NCBI GenBank assembly: GCA_903632075.3
Contig: CAHIKZ030005497.1
Location: 457,501-521,500 of the forward strand
From: Acanthosepion pharaonis
Lineage: Eukaryota; Mollusca; Cephalopoda; Sepiida; Sepiidae
Length of the DNA stretch: 64,000 nucleotides
Direction of reading: 5' to 3'
Part shown: positions 11,471 to 23,723 of the stretch, piece by piece
Position numbering within the stretch: the stretch's first letter is position 1
Layout: every line of letters starts with the position of its first letter
The notes under the pieces: generated by a model
Told to the model about the DNA's origin: nothing
Database searches by the model: none
The model's input: only the letters and a program-made list of their open reading frames with translations
Program-made: the position numbers and the translations under genes

Positions 11471-12570
11471 TACCTGTGTCCTTAGGAAAAAATATATCAA
11501 TTTCTGACCGTAGATCTCTTGGTGTAAGCCGGATGGAAATAAGTATGCAACAGAAATCAAAGAAAATAATTATAAAGATAACTTTTTCTTTACCTATCAT
11601 AATCAAAATTATTTCAATCACAATAATTATAAAATAATCATCTTATTCTGTTTTAAATAGTTGTCATAATTACTAACATCTATGTTGATATTTTTTCAAT
11701 AAAATATATGATATAGAAATCTATATATAAAGCTAATAATCGAATGGCAAAATTGGGAAAAAAAGACCTTAGTTAAGATCAAACCTGCCAGCAAAATTCT
11801 TCCTACGCACATATCTTATTTAATGGGATTAACTTGAACGGTCAGTTTAGTTTGCAGAGGAAACTGTTGTTCTACGCTAACTCCAAATAAATTCAAATAT
11901 GGATTTCATGGAAGATGAAATATCTCTATGTGAAAATTAGAATATCTCTAAGAAAAACGGTATGGACAAAAACCATCGAGGAAAAAAAGTTACCATAATC
12001 TGCAGCTTCTGGAAGCGCACTAGAGATTTCAGGAACCAACAAAAGACCAGATAAGACTATCAAAATTTTGTGATGTCAACGAACAATCGTTGTCACTTTC
12101 GTAATGCTCGATTTAGTTGACACTTTGTAATCGCATATACACCTATAGTATACCGTTGAACAAATACTGGTGTCAGGCGCCTTCGAATAACACTCGGTCT
12201 AATAGTACTTGCTCAAATTGTTATCCATGTAGTTATCAGAATAGAGATATAGTATAATGAATAGAGAATAGCGGTCCGTATAGTAGAAAAGGGCCGTAAT
12301 AGAGAGTATAGAATAGAGGTGTAGATCCGTATAGTAATATACGATAGAGTAAAAATGGCGGTCCGAATAGTAATAGAGGATACACTAGGAATAACGATAG
12401 TTAGTCGTCAGCTACTCCCTACAAATAGGTCTTTCCTCTATGGTCACGTGGTCAACCCAATTTAATGGGATAACCTGTGTTTGCTCACTGGCGATCTATG
12501 TCCAAATTCGAGTGTCGGTAGCAACACTTCATTTCTATATAACACATATATATGACTCTTCTATCTGATA
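11471..12570. other. Intergenic, with a degenerate tandem stretch
   Basis: No genes recognised. At about 12230-12400 a motif like GCGGTCCGTATAGTA recurs (near 12270, 12325 and 12358) between ATAGAG-rich stretches, suggesting an old tandem repeat. Confidence 0.5.
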
Positions 12571-12843
12571 TCTTACTTATTATAAAACGCAGATTGTGTG
12601 TTTGTGTGTGTGTGCCTGTACGTTTATATATTGGATCGGATTTCCTACATTTTTCAACTGATTTCAACAAAACTTCACAGGACTGCGTAAAATTACCTTG
12701 CGGTGGTTCTGACTGCGCCAAAAATTGGAAAAACACAATTGTTTTTGCACGAAATCAATTTGAAAACACGATAAAACACGATTCTGTCACCAGAATGAAA
12801 GAGGGACAACTCATATCGAGTTATACTTATTATAAAACCCAGG

Positions 12844-12874
<31 letters not shown>

Positions 12875-13255
12875 CGTTTATATCTGGGATCGGATTTCCT
12901 ACATTTTTCAACCGATTTCAACAAAACTTCACCTTTTTTTTTTAGCAGGTAGTGTTTCTTATTATCTTTCACACTTTTTTCTTCATTTTTACATTCAGAA
13001 TGCTTTAAAAATTTCATTTACAAGACAATTGTTAATAATAAAATTCTATTCAATCGATAGACTCATAACGATTGAAAACAATGTTTTTGTTTGAGTTTGG
13101 GTTTGACCAATTCGTTAAAAAAAAATAATTACATGTGTGTCCGTCAACCTTAAACAATAATTTTTGTCAATTTTATTTTTCAGTCTTTATGATGGTCGAT
13201 ATTTGATCTATCTCTTACTGTTACATCCCCGGGCAACGCCGGGCTCTACTGCTAG
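12571..13255 (+). mobile_element. Non-autonomous Helitron
   Basis: The 5' end is A|TC (TCTTACTTATTATAAAACGC at 12571-12590). The 3' end has a GC hairpin, CCCGG at 13228-13232 pairing with CCGGG at 13239-13243 around GCAACG, and then terminates in CTAG at 13252-13255 before T. This is the Helitron rule: insertion between A and T, 5' TC, 3' CTRR preceded by a hairpin, no duplication. The 5' module is present twice (about 12571-12685 and 12825-12932), with (GT)n in each. There is no Rep/helicase coding, so it would need transposase in trans. Confidence 0.8.
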
Positions 13256-13289
13256 TATATATGTAAAAAAAACTAAAGACTTCCCAGCA

Positions 13290-13640
13290 AAAGAATATGA
13301 TAAACTTTACAATATACGAAACCGGTTGTAGATATTGCAAGAACGTCAGATGTAACCACTATTCTTGTAATAATAAAACTCCGCAGAATGGTTTAAAAGA
13401 ATACGCACATTAAGAAATCCCAGGAAACACCTCAATATATAGGATACAATGGTTTGAGCACCTGAGATCTACACTGACATAAAACGTGTCTCAATGTTAT
13501 AAGCACACTAACATTCTCGGAAAAAAACAAAACAAACTATTTCTTTACCTCAGTTCTCAGACAAGCAAAAACTTGTGATACGATTATATCGAATAGCAAT
13601 CATTAAAACTAATAATAATAACAATAACTATAATTAACAG
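13290..13640 (+). pseudogene. Possible R4/Dong-like LINE tail
   Basis: A frame reads DVTTILVIIKLRRMV, then KNTHIKKSQETPQYIG. It weakly resembles the VTVIIGTLGHVRKG...IPGN block at 9.35 kb and is followed by AAT/AAC-rich sequence at 13610-13635. The similarity is weak and could be chance. Confidence 0.35.
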
Positions 13641-14342
13641 TGAAAATTTTACGGTTTTCATATTTGAATTTTCTGATGGATCCTAATTCTTAAGTTAATG
13701 ATTGAATAAGCTCATGACGAGTTTACGACAATAAAATATCCATAGAAATCCCCTATCACATCGTTAAATATTTGAGATTTACGAATCTAACAATATATTG
13801 CAATAACAAGCTTAAATATGAATAGTGTTCAGAGAACTTCAATGTGGTGTAATGCCGAGCAAGCTTGTCTCGCTAAATCAATTTCGACTAAATAGTGACT
13901 TCGCTCCCTACTACGTGTCCCATACTTTCGGCCTTGTGCCACAATTAAGCTACGCTTAGTTAATCGCAATGTGAATAATCCTCATTATTGCAAGTACGGG
14001 GTTAGAAATAAAAATATTTGAAATTGACTATTTCACTGAAACAGACGTTAAACACACGAGCGTGTTATCACTTCTTCTATATTCTTTTGTTTATTTCTTT
14101 CATTTATTCCCTGAAAACAAGTAGCAGCTATGATAAGTTTATTTTCGTTTTTTCATGCGATCAAAACTGAACAGCCAATTGTTTATGAGGTATTGGTAGG
14201 GTTTAACTGACAGGAAAGAAAATATTTTAAAAAAAATCCTATCCAGACGAGAAGAAAAAATCGAGTCGTCTTAAAGAAACAAAAGAAAGTTTGTCATATG
14301 TCATATTGTGGATATGAACTCTAAATGATGTATTGTCATACT

Positions 14343-14346
<4 letters not shown>
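13641..14346. other. No recognised feature
   Basis: No gene or repeat recognised. Confidence 0.45.

Positions 14347-14402
<56 letters not shown>
14347..14402. repeat. (TA)n microsatellite
   Basis: Pure TA tract directly abutting the 3' end of a Penelope-like element. Confidence 0.95.
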
Positions 14403-14406
<4 letters not shown>

Positions 14407-15750
14407 CGGTTTTTTTTAAGAAGACAGTGCTCCATACAGAAGTAGAGCTTATATTATAATATTTTTTGTTTAAAAATATGATTGCTTCGCTACATAAGAG
14501 TTCTCATTTTTCAAAAACGAGAGCCGAAACCATCCAAGTAATTATTAAAATTAAGTTGAATTGAGGTGTTTAGTCCCGTTTCATCTTCAAGCGAAATTTT
14601 AGGAATAAGCTATCTCTTGGTTTACGTGTGTTTTTAGGCATGGTCCGTTACAACATTCGTTATTGTGGGAATGGCTAGACTATTTTTCTTCGTTAAGTGA
14701 TCAGAGAGTTAATTCTTATCAATAGATTCATCATCTTCTGAGAGGTTTTGATAAGGTTGGGTAGGGTATCTATTTCAAGGATAATGTTTGCGGTTATCTT
14801 TTAGTTGGTTCCCAGTGAGGGATATTTTTATGGCGCGCCTACAAGTCGTTATGTGTCGGGAGGATTGTGTTTTATTATTGTCCATCTGATTATCTATTTA
14901 TTTATTTGTTTATTCAAGTGGGTGTTTTATATACAAACCGTATTGCGCTGTATTTCAATTTGTTTTTTGACGACTACAGAAAGGGTTTTTCCTATTTAAT
15001 GATTTGGCTAAGCTTTTAAGACTTTTATTAAGCTATGGTTTTTTTTATGCTAATTATTTATTGCGAAAGTTGGTTGACGTCGGCAAAAAACCGTTAACTC
15101 CTGCCTATGGTTTAATAATTTTTCATTATTTAGAAATTTAATGATGTGTAGTTTTTCCTGTAAGCATAAAGGGCATGGTTCATCCTAGGTTTTACAAGTT
15201 CTTCTTTTATGTACTATTTTCCATTTTACTTTTGGTGTTTTATTCGTTTCTTTTAGATGCCAGAAATATTGGGATAGAGATATATGATTTCTATTTTGAA
15301 TATTGTTGAAGGTGCTCTTGTGTTGCCTCCATCTAATTTTAAAATTATTCTTCGTTGAGCCTATGTATAGCCTATCAGTGTTAGGACTCTCAATGGATGA
15401 GATAGTGCATTGGTATACCAAGGATTTTGTGAGGCATTTATTTTCCAACGGGCAGTTTTTAGGGTTTCTACAATCACATAATTTTTCGTTATTTTTATCT
15501 AATTTTAGTTTATGTTTTATTACTGGTTTGGGTTGCGTGTTTTTCTAGGATTTTCTTATTATGTCTTTTTATGATTCTTTCTAGATTTTCAGTGCAGCTG
15601 TAACTCAATTTTAAGGTGTTTTGTTAAAGATCTCGCTAAGTTTGCTATTAGTGGGAAAGCGCTTATTTACCTTAGCACTCTATTTATTTTTTGTTTTTTC
15701 TACGTAGCTTTCACCTTTACGTTTACGATGCTTTATTGAAAATATATTAT
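14403..15750 (-). mobile_element. Penelope-like element, 5'-truncated
   Basis: On the minus strand, a degenerate linker and GIY-YIG endonuclease (15065-15620) are followed by a 3' region. Its terminal 200 bp match both arms of the palindrome at 19831-20135. Shared landmarks are TTTCGCTTGAAGATG and the hairpin-like end GCTCTACTTCTGTATGGAGC. The element runs into (TA)n at 14402. The RT domain is missing or eroded beyond 15750. Confidence 0.7.
15065..15620 (-). pseudogene. PLE GIY-YIG endonuclease remnant
   Basis: The minus strand reads LKLSYSCTENLERIIKRHNK (separate frame), then in one frame KLCDCRNPKNCPLENKCL, SLVYQCTISS, DRLYIGSTKNNFKIRWRQHK, SLSQYFWHLKETNK and KVKWKIVHKR, and later CPLCLQEKLHIIKFLNNEK, then LLNHRQEL. 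This is the cysteine-rich linker, the YIG core with its conserved Arg, and the C-terminal CxxC plus LN...R...CR block typical of Penelope-like proteins. It is broken by at least one frameshift near 15550. No intact start exists. Confidence 0.75.
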
Positions 15751-17675
15751 AAAGAAATTAAAATAAGACTGTTAAGAGCGAGAATAAATTTCTTAAGAAA
15801 GGTATGTAATTAATTTATAGGTACCTTACTTATGAAATTTTATCAGAAGTGTACGTAAAATACTATAATTTTATATAAACTTTTCTACATTTTGCTGTGT
15901 TATTTGTATTTCCATTTATTTTATTATTACTTTTGATATTTCATTCATGAAAAAATGTCATAACTGAGATTAATGTAAAAATAAATCATATAAATTTCAG
16001 AAGATGATACTGATACTTGTAGGTATCCTTCTCACAAATTAAAAAGTCAAATTAACTTCTCCAAATGTGTTTCGCAAAAGTAAAAGCCTTAACAGCGGAG
16101 AACAATGCTTAACTCAAATAACGCAACTTAATTGTATTCTGGTTGGTCTTCCATACTTTATAATTATAGCCCGATTATAAACACAAAATTACATTTCTTA
16201 ATTACTGCGGGTCTTCTGATTAGTCAAAACAACACAATTTACAATGTGCTAAAAAAAGATATATCTCATAAAAGAAAGTGGATGCGGCTTTTATCTAATT
16301 TTATAATATTTGAACAACTTAAATGTAAAAATCTATTATAATTAAAGAAATAACAAATAATTGTATTAAAAATTCATTTTTCATCGAAAAAAAATTTTTC
16401 TTTGGGAAAATATTGACCATATTCATAAAAAAACAACTAAAAGCAAATAAAAGCATTTGAAATTAAATACTATCTTTGTTTTATTGTATGTTACAATTCA
16501 GAGCTGATTTTCAGGTAGGGGTGTCCAATTAAAAACAAAAAAAAAATCATGATTTGCATTCCTCAAAGCCTTGTGTTTTTAACTATTGTAATTACTAAAG
16601 TGGACTCGATCGAATTTCTAGAGTTTTCATAAAATTAATTTGGGGGTGGGTAATAAATATAAAAATAAATATTTCTGCCATGACTTTAATAGATTAAAAA
16701 AAACATATTTATAAAAATTTCGATCATCTGTGAATAGTTTCTGAAAGTTTCATTAACGTCGACAATTATTTTTATTTTTGCAAGATTTTCCAAATTAATG
16801 TGTGTCATACAAAGAAAACGTACTAAAAATTTTATATGTTATTTTACTAGTTCCGGTGATACAAAGAGAAACAATGATTTTTAAATCAAAATTCAGAATG
16901 TTCTAAAAAGAAGTAAAAATTTTAAAAAATAATTAAAATAAACTTTGATCTTTCCTCTTAATAATAACATAAACATTTAGTCGATACATTTTTGTTTTCG
17001 TCAAGTTTGGCGTCTTTTTCATCATGCTATGCTCTTTTTTAGCGATCTCACGGAGGTACCTATGTTAGAATATCGTATTTTACGTTCACACACTTAAACA
17101 TTATTCTTTTCCGAAATATTAACCGCGTCTAACGGAATATTTTCAAATATATAAATGGATTTATTTTGCTAGAGAGTCTGTTTTAAAGCAGAAAAAATTA
17201 GTTAATTTTCTTAATTTTTACATGCCTATTCTCTCCGTTTCTTGAATACTTTTTTCCACTTGGAAACGCATCATAACGAATCATTGAAATTTTAGTAATA
17301 TCGTTATTTTTTATCTTTAAAATTTTAAGGAGATATAAAATAATTATATTTTAATTAAGAATCCATCTGTTCAACATTTTGTGTGCCAATTAGAGGTGCA
17401 TTGGCAAATGTTTGAATTGAAAGCGACAAAAGTTTGAACTAACTGGGTTGGTTTGTTTTACGGTAAATGTACCTTTTCCGGGTTATATAATGTCGAATCC
17501 TTTCATACAATCGTAAGTTCTAAAGAGATTTGTATTGTCCAATTTAATATGATTGATTCATTTTCTATGGTTTATCAAATCTTTGCAGATTATTTAAAAC
17601 CAGAAGATATTCTTATATTGTAAGAATCCTATTTTTATATACATAATAATAATCTAGTAAATAATCTTAATAAAT
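15751..17675. other. No recognised feature
   Basis: About 1.9 kb of AT-rich sequence without recognised coding or repeats. Confidence 0.45.
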
Positions 17676-17825
17676 AGCCCATAGCAAGGGAAAAAGGCGG
17701 ATTAATACCTTTTCAAAGGGTTTTTGCGCGTAAGAGAATATAACGAACCCAAGTGGAATTAGAATTCGGCTCTTTGATTAACACTTCCGAACCATTGTCT
17801 ATGGCATCATCCACTCATCCAAGAT
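17676..17825 (-). mobile_element. tRNA-derived SINE, family A
   Basis: The reverse strand has GATGCCATAGACAATGG (head), GAGCCGAATTCTAATTCC in the B-box position (mutated), then TTATATTCTCTTACGCGC and a body ending CCTTGCTATGGGCTA. The order matches the 28.2 kb copy. More decayed than the others. Confidence 0.6.
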
Positions 17826-18635
17826 TACAGCACCTGGTTTAAGCAAGCGGCCACTCATCTAGGTACTGACAACTCTTGACGTTGCTTAACTTCTGTGGTC
17901 GTACGGGAGCCAGTATTTCAACTTGATGTGGCTGTAAGGTAGATTGCCCGAAAATCAAACAGGCATATATAAGTTTGTTTTAATCAATGTGAAACAATTA
18001 GACAGGGTTTTTGTCTACATGATAGACAAACAAATAGAAAAAAGGTGTGGTTTCCCTAAGCATCAAACAGATAGACATTGGTATGATTTAACTTGCACGT
18101 GAGCCAAATTAGTAGACATAGGTATAGAAAACAGTTCGCCATTGTTTTCGAATGGTTTACTCCTCTGAATGATGACAGTATGCTCCAATGGACAGATTTA
18201 ATTCTGAGTTTATGTTATGGCATAATTTTATACCTGTTGTTAAGGGGACATTTTTATCAGAGGCAATGAGAAAATCAACTTATTATATCAGTATTAGCTT
18301 TTTCTGTAACTTTTTCATATCAGGATTTGTATATATAGAGAAAGTGCACCGAAGATTTCATTTGCCACGGGAGGCTGAGAAGCAAACCAGGAGTGGATCA
18401 CTCCTAGTTGGTTCGCCTGGGAGAGGGTGTTTTGAGAGGCCCCAAATCTCCAAGGATATCAGGAATAAACATCACTGATAACACTTCCCGGTGCATAGCA
18501 AGGGTATTTATGATAAACGTATTTATTGACACAGCACTTACTGAAATCAATACACAGAAATAGGCAGATATCAAAGATTCCATAGAACATTAGCAGGTGA
18601 ACAGATATAGAATATTATTTATTCACAATGTTGTT
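17826..18635. other. No recognised feature
   Basis: A GC-richer patch near 18350-18480 is open for 96 codons on the plus strand but shows no domain. I cannot identify it. Confidence 0.4.
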
Positions 18636-18900
18636 GATTTATAATGTATCTGTGAGAAAACATAGGAAACGCTAAGTTGCAAGACATGTTTGCCTGTGTA
18701 GTTAAATTGTCTCCCCACCTTAATAGAAGGATTAATAACAGCCGACTTACAAAGATAGAGTAATAAAAAGATTGCATAATCTAATCGAAATTGTCTGCGA
18801 AGTTCTAATGTGGACAAATTCAAATTTTCATAACACCGAATTTCTAAAATTGATTTAGAGGATTTAACTAATGATTTCTTTTTAACTAAAATTGTCTTGA
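18636..18900 (-). pseudogene. Possible LINE C-terminal remnant
   Basis: The minus-strand frame contains RCYENLNLSTLELRRQFRLD. This recalls the block after the RT in jockey/CR1-type LINEs, where a YxxRLxxLxLxSLExRRxRxD pattern is followed by a hydrophobic stretch. The rest of the frame is not informative, so this is tentative. Confidence 0.4.
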
Positions 18901-18904
18901 GCAA

Positions 18905-19616
18905 GTTTTATTCCTAATGAGGTATAATACGCGTTGAAAGCAAGTAGAAATTCGATTGGTCATTAATTTTATTTATATGATTTGGCTATTATATTTTCTG
19001 TTCCTGGATTTTTATTATGTATGAACATCGTAGAGAGTAGAGATTGTATCCACCACTTTGGATACAAAGTCATATTTTCTGCTCGCTTCTTTTCAATTAA
19101 GTTTGAAGATTTTTATAGCACACCCACCTCAACCAATTTTTGCTTAATAAGTTCTATATTTGACAGTTTATCAATGAGGCTGATATGTGTCATATATCCT
19201 AAGAATATAAAATCGGAATCATAAATCTGATTTACTTGCATTATAAAGAATGTTTGACCCCAAGCAAAACTTGATAAGTTGTCTTTTGCACGTGGCGACA
19301 TTACCACGTTCGGTCTACATGAAAAAAAATGGGAGACTACTTCAACATATTCAATGGAAATATTGGACTTTTATAGCATGATGGCGACACAATAAATAAG
19401 AGTATATCAAAAAAGTTGGGTAGACAATATTACTTGACAGAAATAACCAATGATAAATATATGAAAATGTAAAACTTTAGGAAAACGAAGCTTGTTGCCA
19501 GAAATGTACTTCAGCTAAATAGATACGTATATAAAATAGATTAGTCCAGAGATGGATTTTCATGTCAAAGAACGATTTTAAGTTATTGAGAAAAGAATAT
19601 AAATAATAAAATATGG

Positions 19617-19619
<3 letters not shown>
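18905..19619. other. No recognised feature
   Basis: No gene or repeat recognised. Confidence 0.45.

Positions 19620-19664
<45 letters not shown>
19620..19664. repeat. (TA)n microsatellite
   Basis: TA tract abutting a perfect palindrome. Confidence 0.95.
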
Positions 19665-19669
<5 letters not shown>

Positions 19670-19776
19670 TTATTCGAAAATTTTAACATAAATATGTTAT
19701 AAAATCACTACAAAATTATATATATTTTTTTAGTGATTTTATAACATATTTATGTTAAAATTTTCGAATAAACTTT
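19665..19776. repeat. Perfect 45-bp inverted repeat
   Basis: The arm at 19665-19709 begins AAAGTTTATTCGAAAATTTT. Its exact reverse complement lies at 19732-19776, with a 22-bp AT-rich spacer. Both sides are bordered by TA-rich sequence. I infer it is a tail-tail PLE-type insertion, but it matches no other tail in the window. Confidence 0.9.
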
Positions 19777-19830
19777 TTATATATATAAAATATGAAAAAC
19801 ACAAAATATATATATATATATATATATATA

Positions 19831-20135
19831 ATTATTTATTTAAAATATGATTCCAAATCACTACATAAGAGGTCTCATGTTTTCAAAACAGGAGCCAAAA
19901 ACTTCAATATAATCCTTTAAATTAAATTGGTTTCGTTCCATCTTCAAGCGAAATTTTTGTTGTTCGCTTGAAGATGGAACGGAGCCCTTTAATTTCAACT
20001 CAATTTAATTTAAAGGATTATTGAAGTTTTGGCCTTTTTTTGAAACATGAGACCTCTTATATAGCGATTTGGAATCATATTTTTAAATAAATAATTATAT
20101 TTATGCTCTACTTTTTATCGAGCACTATTTTAAAA
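19831..20135. mobile_element. Palindrome of two Penelope-like 3' ends
   Basis: The left arm 19831-19952 and right arm 19963-20097 are reverse complements, apart from a short insertion (GGAGCCC... region near 19981) and a few substitutions. The centre is TTCAAGCGAA / TTCGCTTGAA. Both arms match the 3' end of the PLE at 14403-14610. The right side continues into the terminal hairpin (GCTCTAC...GAGCAC, about 20104-20125). Left flank is (TA)n. It looks like an insertion that kept only tail plus inverted tail. Confidence 0.75.
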
Positions 20136-20207
20136 AATAATAACTAAAATACTAAGGAACTTTGGACTATTTACCTAACCAGTTCCTTCCTATTTTCTAT
20201 ATATCTT

Positions 20208-20284
<77 letters not shown>
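20208..20284. repeat. (CA)n-(TA)n microsatellite
   Basis: CA tract switching to TA. Confidence 0.95.
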
Positions 20285-20286
<2 letters not shown>

Positions 20287-20817
20287 GTTTAGGCAGTTTA
20301 TCTTCATTTAGGTATGTATGCTTGAATAATCTAGAGATATTTTGTCTATTTTGTGTTAAGCCTCTCAAATTCACTGACCAATATCTTAGTGTTTTTATTA
20401 AACTAAGTAAAACTGTTTTTTGTAAGTGCGCATGGGACGCGCTCCTTTATAGCCAATTTAATAATAGACTTTTAAGTATATGTAAGGGAAGTAACTTAAT
20501 TTATATTTTTTACCTAAACTACAATTTAAAAAAACATCAATATAAGTATCCCAAAACACTGCTTTTATAGGCATTAAAAAATATTTTTCCTCTACTCATA
20601 ATTAATCTTATTTAGTGTTAGCTGCAATACAGTTACATACAGCGCTTTAAAAATTTCATGATTTTTCTTTTTATTATCATCGTGGAGTACACTTATATTG
20701 TCAATTAATATTTCTTTATAACGTGAATATGGACAGACATTTTCTGTTAAATATTGTAGAAGAAAACCCGAATAGGACATGTGTAATGTAACACTTCTTG
20801 ATAATGTTGTCGTCATG

Positions 20818-20853
<36 letters not shown>

Positions 20854-20885
20854 TAAAAACAGACCACTTTAAATCATATTATTTG
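20285..20885. other. No gene; PLE-associated module at start
   Basis: The first about 40 bp (TTTAGGCAGTTTATC, ATGCTTGAATAATCT) resemble the sequence beside (TA)n at 25.06 kb and 28.51 kb. A (TA)n tract lies at 20818-20850. The 82-codon plus-strand frame at 20322-20570 has no recognisable motif. Confidence 0.4.
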
Positions 20886-20956
20886 CTCTGGATTTACATT
20901 GAGCTCTCTAGATTTTATCCTCCTTAGGTTTACCCATACGGATTACTTTCTTTTTC

Positions 20957-20965
<9 letters not shown>
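20886..20965 (-). mobile_element. PLE-type terminal module abutting (TA)n
   Basis: The reverse strand holds AGTAATCCGTATGGGTAAAC, then GAGAGCTCAATGTAAATCCA and GAGC. The same order occurs at 39957-40010 and, more diverged, at 58300-58356. In all three the module directly borders a (TA)n tract. Confidence 0.55.
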
Positions 20966-21031
<66 letters not shown>

Positions 21032-21048
21032 GTGTGTGTGTGTGTATG
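20966..21048. repeat. (TA)n-(TG)n microsatellite
   Basis: TA tract switching to TG/TGCG. Confidence 0.95.
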
Positions 21049-21284
21049 TATATGTACGCACGCACACACCAAATACTAAAGTACTACTAATACTAACACA
21101 AAACCTTTACTGGTGCACAAACAAGTCTCTAATAAAAAGAAAAATGAACAAACTATAAAAGAAAACGAAGAGGAAAAAGAAATACAAGCTAAGAAGAAAG
21201 TACCAAAAGAAATACCCCTACCTAAACAATAATGTAAAGTAATCTATAATAAATAAAATCTATATAAAATCTTTTACGTAAGTT

Positions 21285-21990
21285 TCGGGGATACGGTATT
21301 ACAGGACGATTGTTTGATTTAATCCAATCATTCCTATCAAATCGTGAAATGAATGCCCTTCTTAAGGGGCACGCTTCCAGATCATTTCACAAGAACGCAA
21401 ATGCCCCCTCCCCCGGGATTTATCCTGGGCCATACGCTGTTTCTGATCTTCATCAATGATTTCCTGTTGTCATCAGTTGCCAATTAAGCATTTATACATA
21501 TACACTAACATTTACTCATGTCTGAATAGCAAATCCATCAGAAATGACAAAGTTAACCCAACCGTTACTCTTTAAAAGGTGCTCCAATTAGTGGTTAACT
21601 GGGGCCAGAAATGGCTTGTAAATTTTAATGCAATGTAATCGATCTTGACTTGGCTTCTCAACTTCAATCACTATCTCAAAGACATGATGTGGCTTCCCTC
21701 TGTCTTTTCTACAAATCTTTTCATGGCATCTGCTCTGAGGTGCATCGGCTATATGAGTTTAAGCGTGCTACTAGATTCGCATCTTTGTCCCACCATTTTT
21801 CTGTTGAAATAGTTAAATGTAACCGCCACTTTTACTCCAACAATTTATTTTCTCCAACTTCCCGCATATAGAAATCCTTCCGCTTATTTGCTTCCCTGAA
21901 AATTACAATTTTCAAACATATAACAGCATCTTCAATCGCTATCTTCTGTTGTTTTTGAAACCCGTTCATCTATCATTTTCTCAATTCCGC
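21285..21990 (+). pseudogene. Jockey-like LINE fragment, internally deleted
   Basis: The plus strand reads YGITGRLFDLIQSFLSNREM, matching the RT finger/palm linker of the 62 kb element. A TYSCLNSKSIRNDKVNPTV stretch follows, and then VVNWGQKWLVNFNAM from just after the catalytic YxDD. The sequence then jumps to QLQSLSQRHDVASLCLFYKS, KRATRFASLSHHFSVEIV and a C-terminal segment. The active-site motif itself is lost and several shifts are present. Confidence 0.7.
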
Positions 21991-23432
21991 CTATAAGAAA
22001 AAAGTTGTTTCATCCGTTAGAATTTCATCGGAAGTTGCTTTGTTGATGTTGCCACGTCTACTCATGCGCACAAAACTAGAGACGCTGCTAACTTAAAAAA
22101 ACTTTGAAAGAATATTTTTTCACTCTAGCCAAATTAAACTTTATTATTTATTTTTCTCTCCATCACCTTTTTCCGCGACTATCAAACACTGTGACAATAT
22201 AAAATCTACTAAGAATGGTGATATATTTTAAGAGCCTTGACGAAAATTCACCGTGGCTGAACTAGTGATCAAAGCATTTCCAGACATTTTCATCTCAGTG
22301 GATTATTTTTATTTTAATCTTAATCACAGTAGCATTCCCTATGTCAAAATTGTAGTCACTTTTGTTACGGTAATGCATTTTACTTGTTTTTTTTCAAAAT
22401 GTCCCTTTTATGTTCACAAAAAGTGTTTTCCAATTTGCCATATTATTTTTTCTAAATACTCTTTGTTGATATATAAAATTATACAAAACGATGCAGTTCG
22501 AAGTCAGAAAATTATGATTTTTATATATTGCTCACTGCAGCATTGAGCTCTCTTCTTCCCTGTGTGTCTTTTCAAGTCTACTCATTTTTGTTTAACAAAA
22601 CATCTACTAAAGAGTGATTTTTGCTCATTAATACACAGACAACGTTTTCCCAAGAACAGCTTAAAGCGATGATTCTTTCCTGAGCACTACAGTCTTACCA
22701 TCTTCAAGTCAAGTGTCAATCATTATCCTCATAAACTACACTTCCTGCAACCCACTCTTTGATTCTTATTACACACGCCCTTAAGAGTAATCATTTTAAC
22801 AGTAATCCTGTAACTTAAGTGGCTACCGAGGCTTATATTAGGAGAACATTAGTATTATTTTTTTCTATTTTTAACCTTTATCCAGCAAATAAGATTGTAT
22901 TTCATTAGTCTGACACGGTAGGTGGCTTTCTTGAAAATCAGCATTTGGTATATTAGTTTCACGTGAGTTCGAACGCTGATAAGAAGACCCCAGGCAATAA
23001 CTTACTACTGTAGATTCAAAATAACCATAAATAGATTGCTAACTATATAAATAGAGGGAGCTGTTTCCTACCCTGGGAATCAGACGTCTGCGCTCAGTGA
23101 TGGGTGTATAACGCAATAACAGGTAAAGAAAGAAGAAAGTTTGAAAACTGATTAACAGAGAAGATAGACATTCGTCCGAAACCTAATGACATATTTGTAG
23201 AAGATTGAATTTCGTAAAATATCTGTATGCTTCACCACGAATTGTCTTTGATAAAAGGATGAGGTGACTACTGATTGGTTCTATATTTGATCATGAAAGA
23301 CACGGCCCCTACTTTTCCTTTTTTGTTGTTTTCACGCTAAGATGGCGGCATCTATCGGCTGTTCTTCAGGGTTTCCATCAATTCATCTTTCAATGAGTTA
23401 ATCTTCACTCTCTTCCTTATGAAGCTTCTCTC

Positions 23433-23436
<4 letters not shown>
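21991..23436. other. No recognised gene
   Basis: AT-rich. A 97-codon plus-strand frame at 22253-22546 is rich in Phe, Ile and Cys but has no identifiable domain. Confidence 0.4.

Positions 23437-23468
<32 letters not shown>
23437..23468. repeat. (TA)n microsatellite
   Basis: TA tract abutting a PLE 3' end. Confidence 0.95.
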
Positions 23469-23472
<4 letters not shown>

Positions 23473-23660
23473 AATAACTGTTTTATACTATTTTGCTTAA
23501 AGACGACTGATAAGTTACTACTATTAAGCTTTATATTGAATTTTCTTGTGTTTGTACAAGTGTTTTACTCTCTGGACACAAATTGTGTATAAACTGTCCA
23601 AAGATGCTGCATATCTGCGCGCTTTCGACTATTCTTTTAGCCATTATCAAGGACGATTTA
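23469..23660 (-). mobile_element. Penelope-like 3' end (family of 28.5 kb)
   Basis: The reverse strand shows CTTGATAATGGCTAAAAGAA, TAGTCGAAAGCGCGC, TTGGACAGTTTATACACAA, GTGTCCAGAGAGTAAAACAC and ACAAGAAAATTCAATATAAA, ending at (TA)n. The same string of motifs ends the element at 28546-29212. Only the tail is present. Confidence 0.7.
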
Positions 23661-23723
23661 TAAAAGGGCCGTTGTGTAATTAAGAAAATTTGACAAAATT
23701 AATATCGTGGCCCTTTTATAAAT
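23656..23723. repeat. Short inverted repeat
   Basis: ATTTATAAAAGGGCC at 23656-23670 and its exact reverse complement at 23709-23723. Confidence 0.85.

Noticed and set aside
12552..13094. 180-codon plus-strand frame
   Set aside because: It runs through the Helitron's GT tracts and the duplicated non-coding module; no domain.
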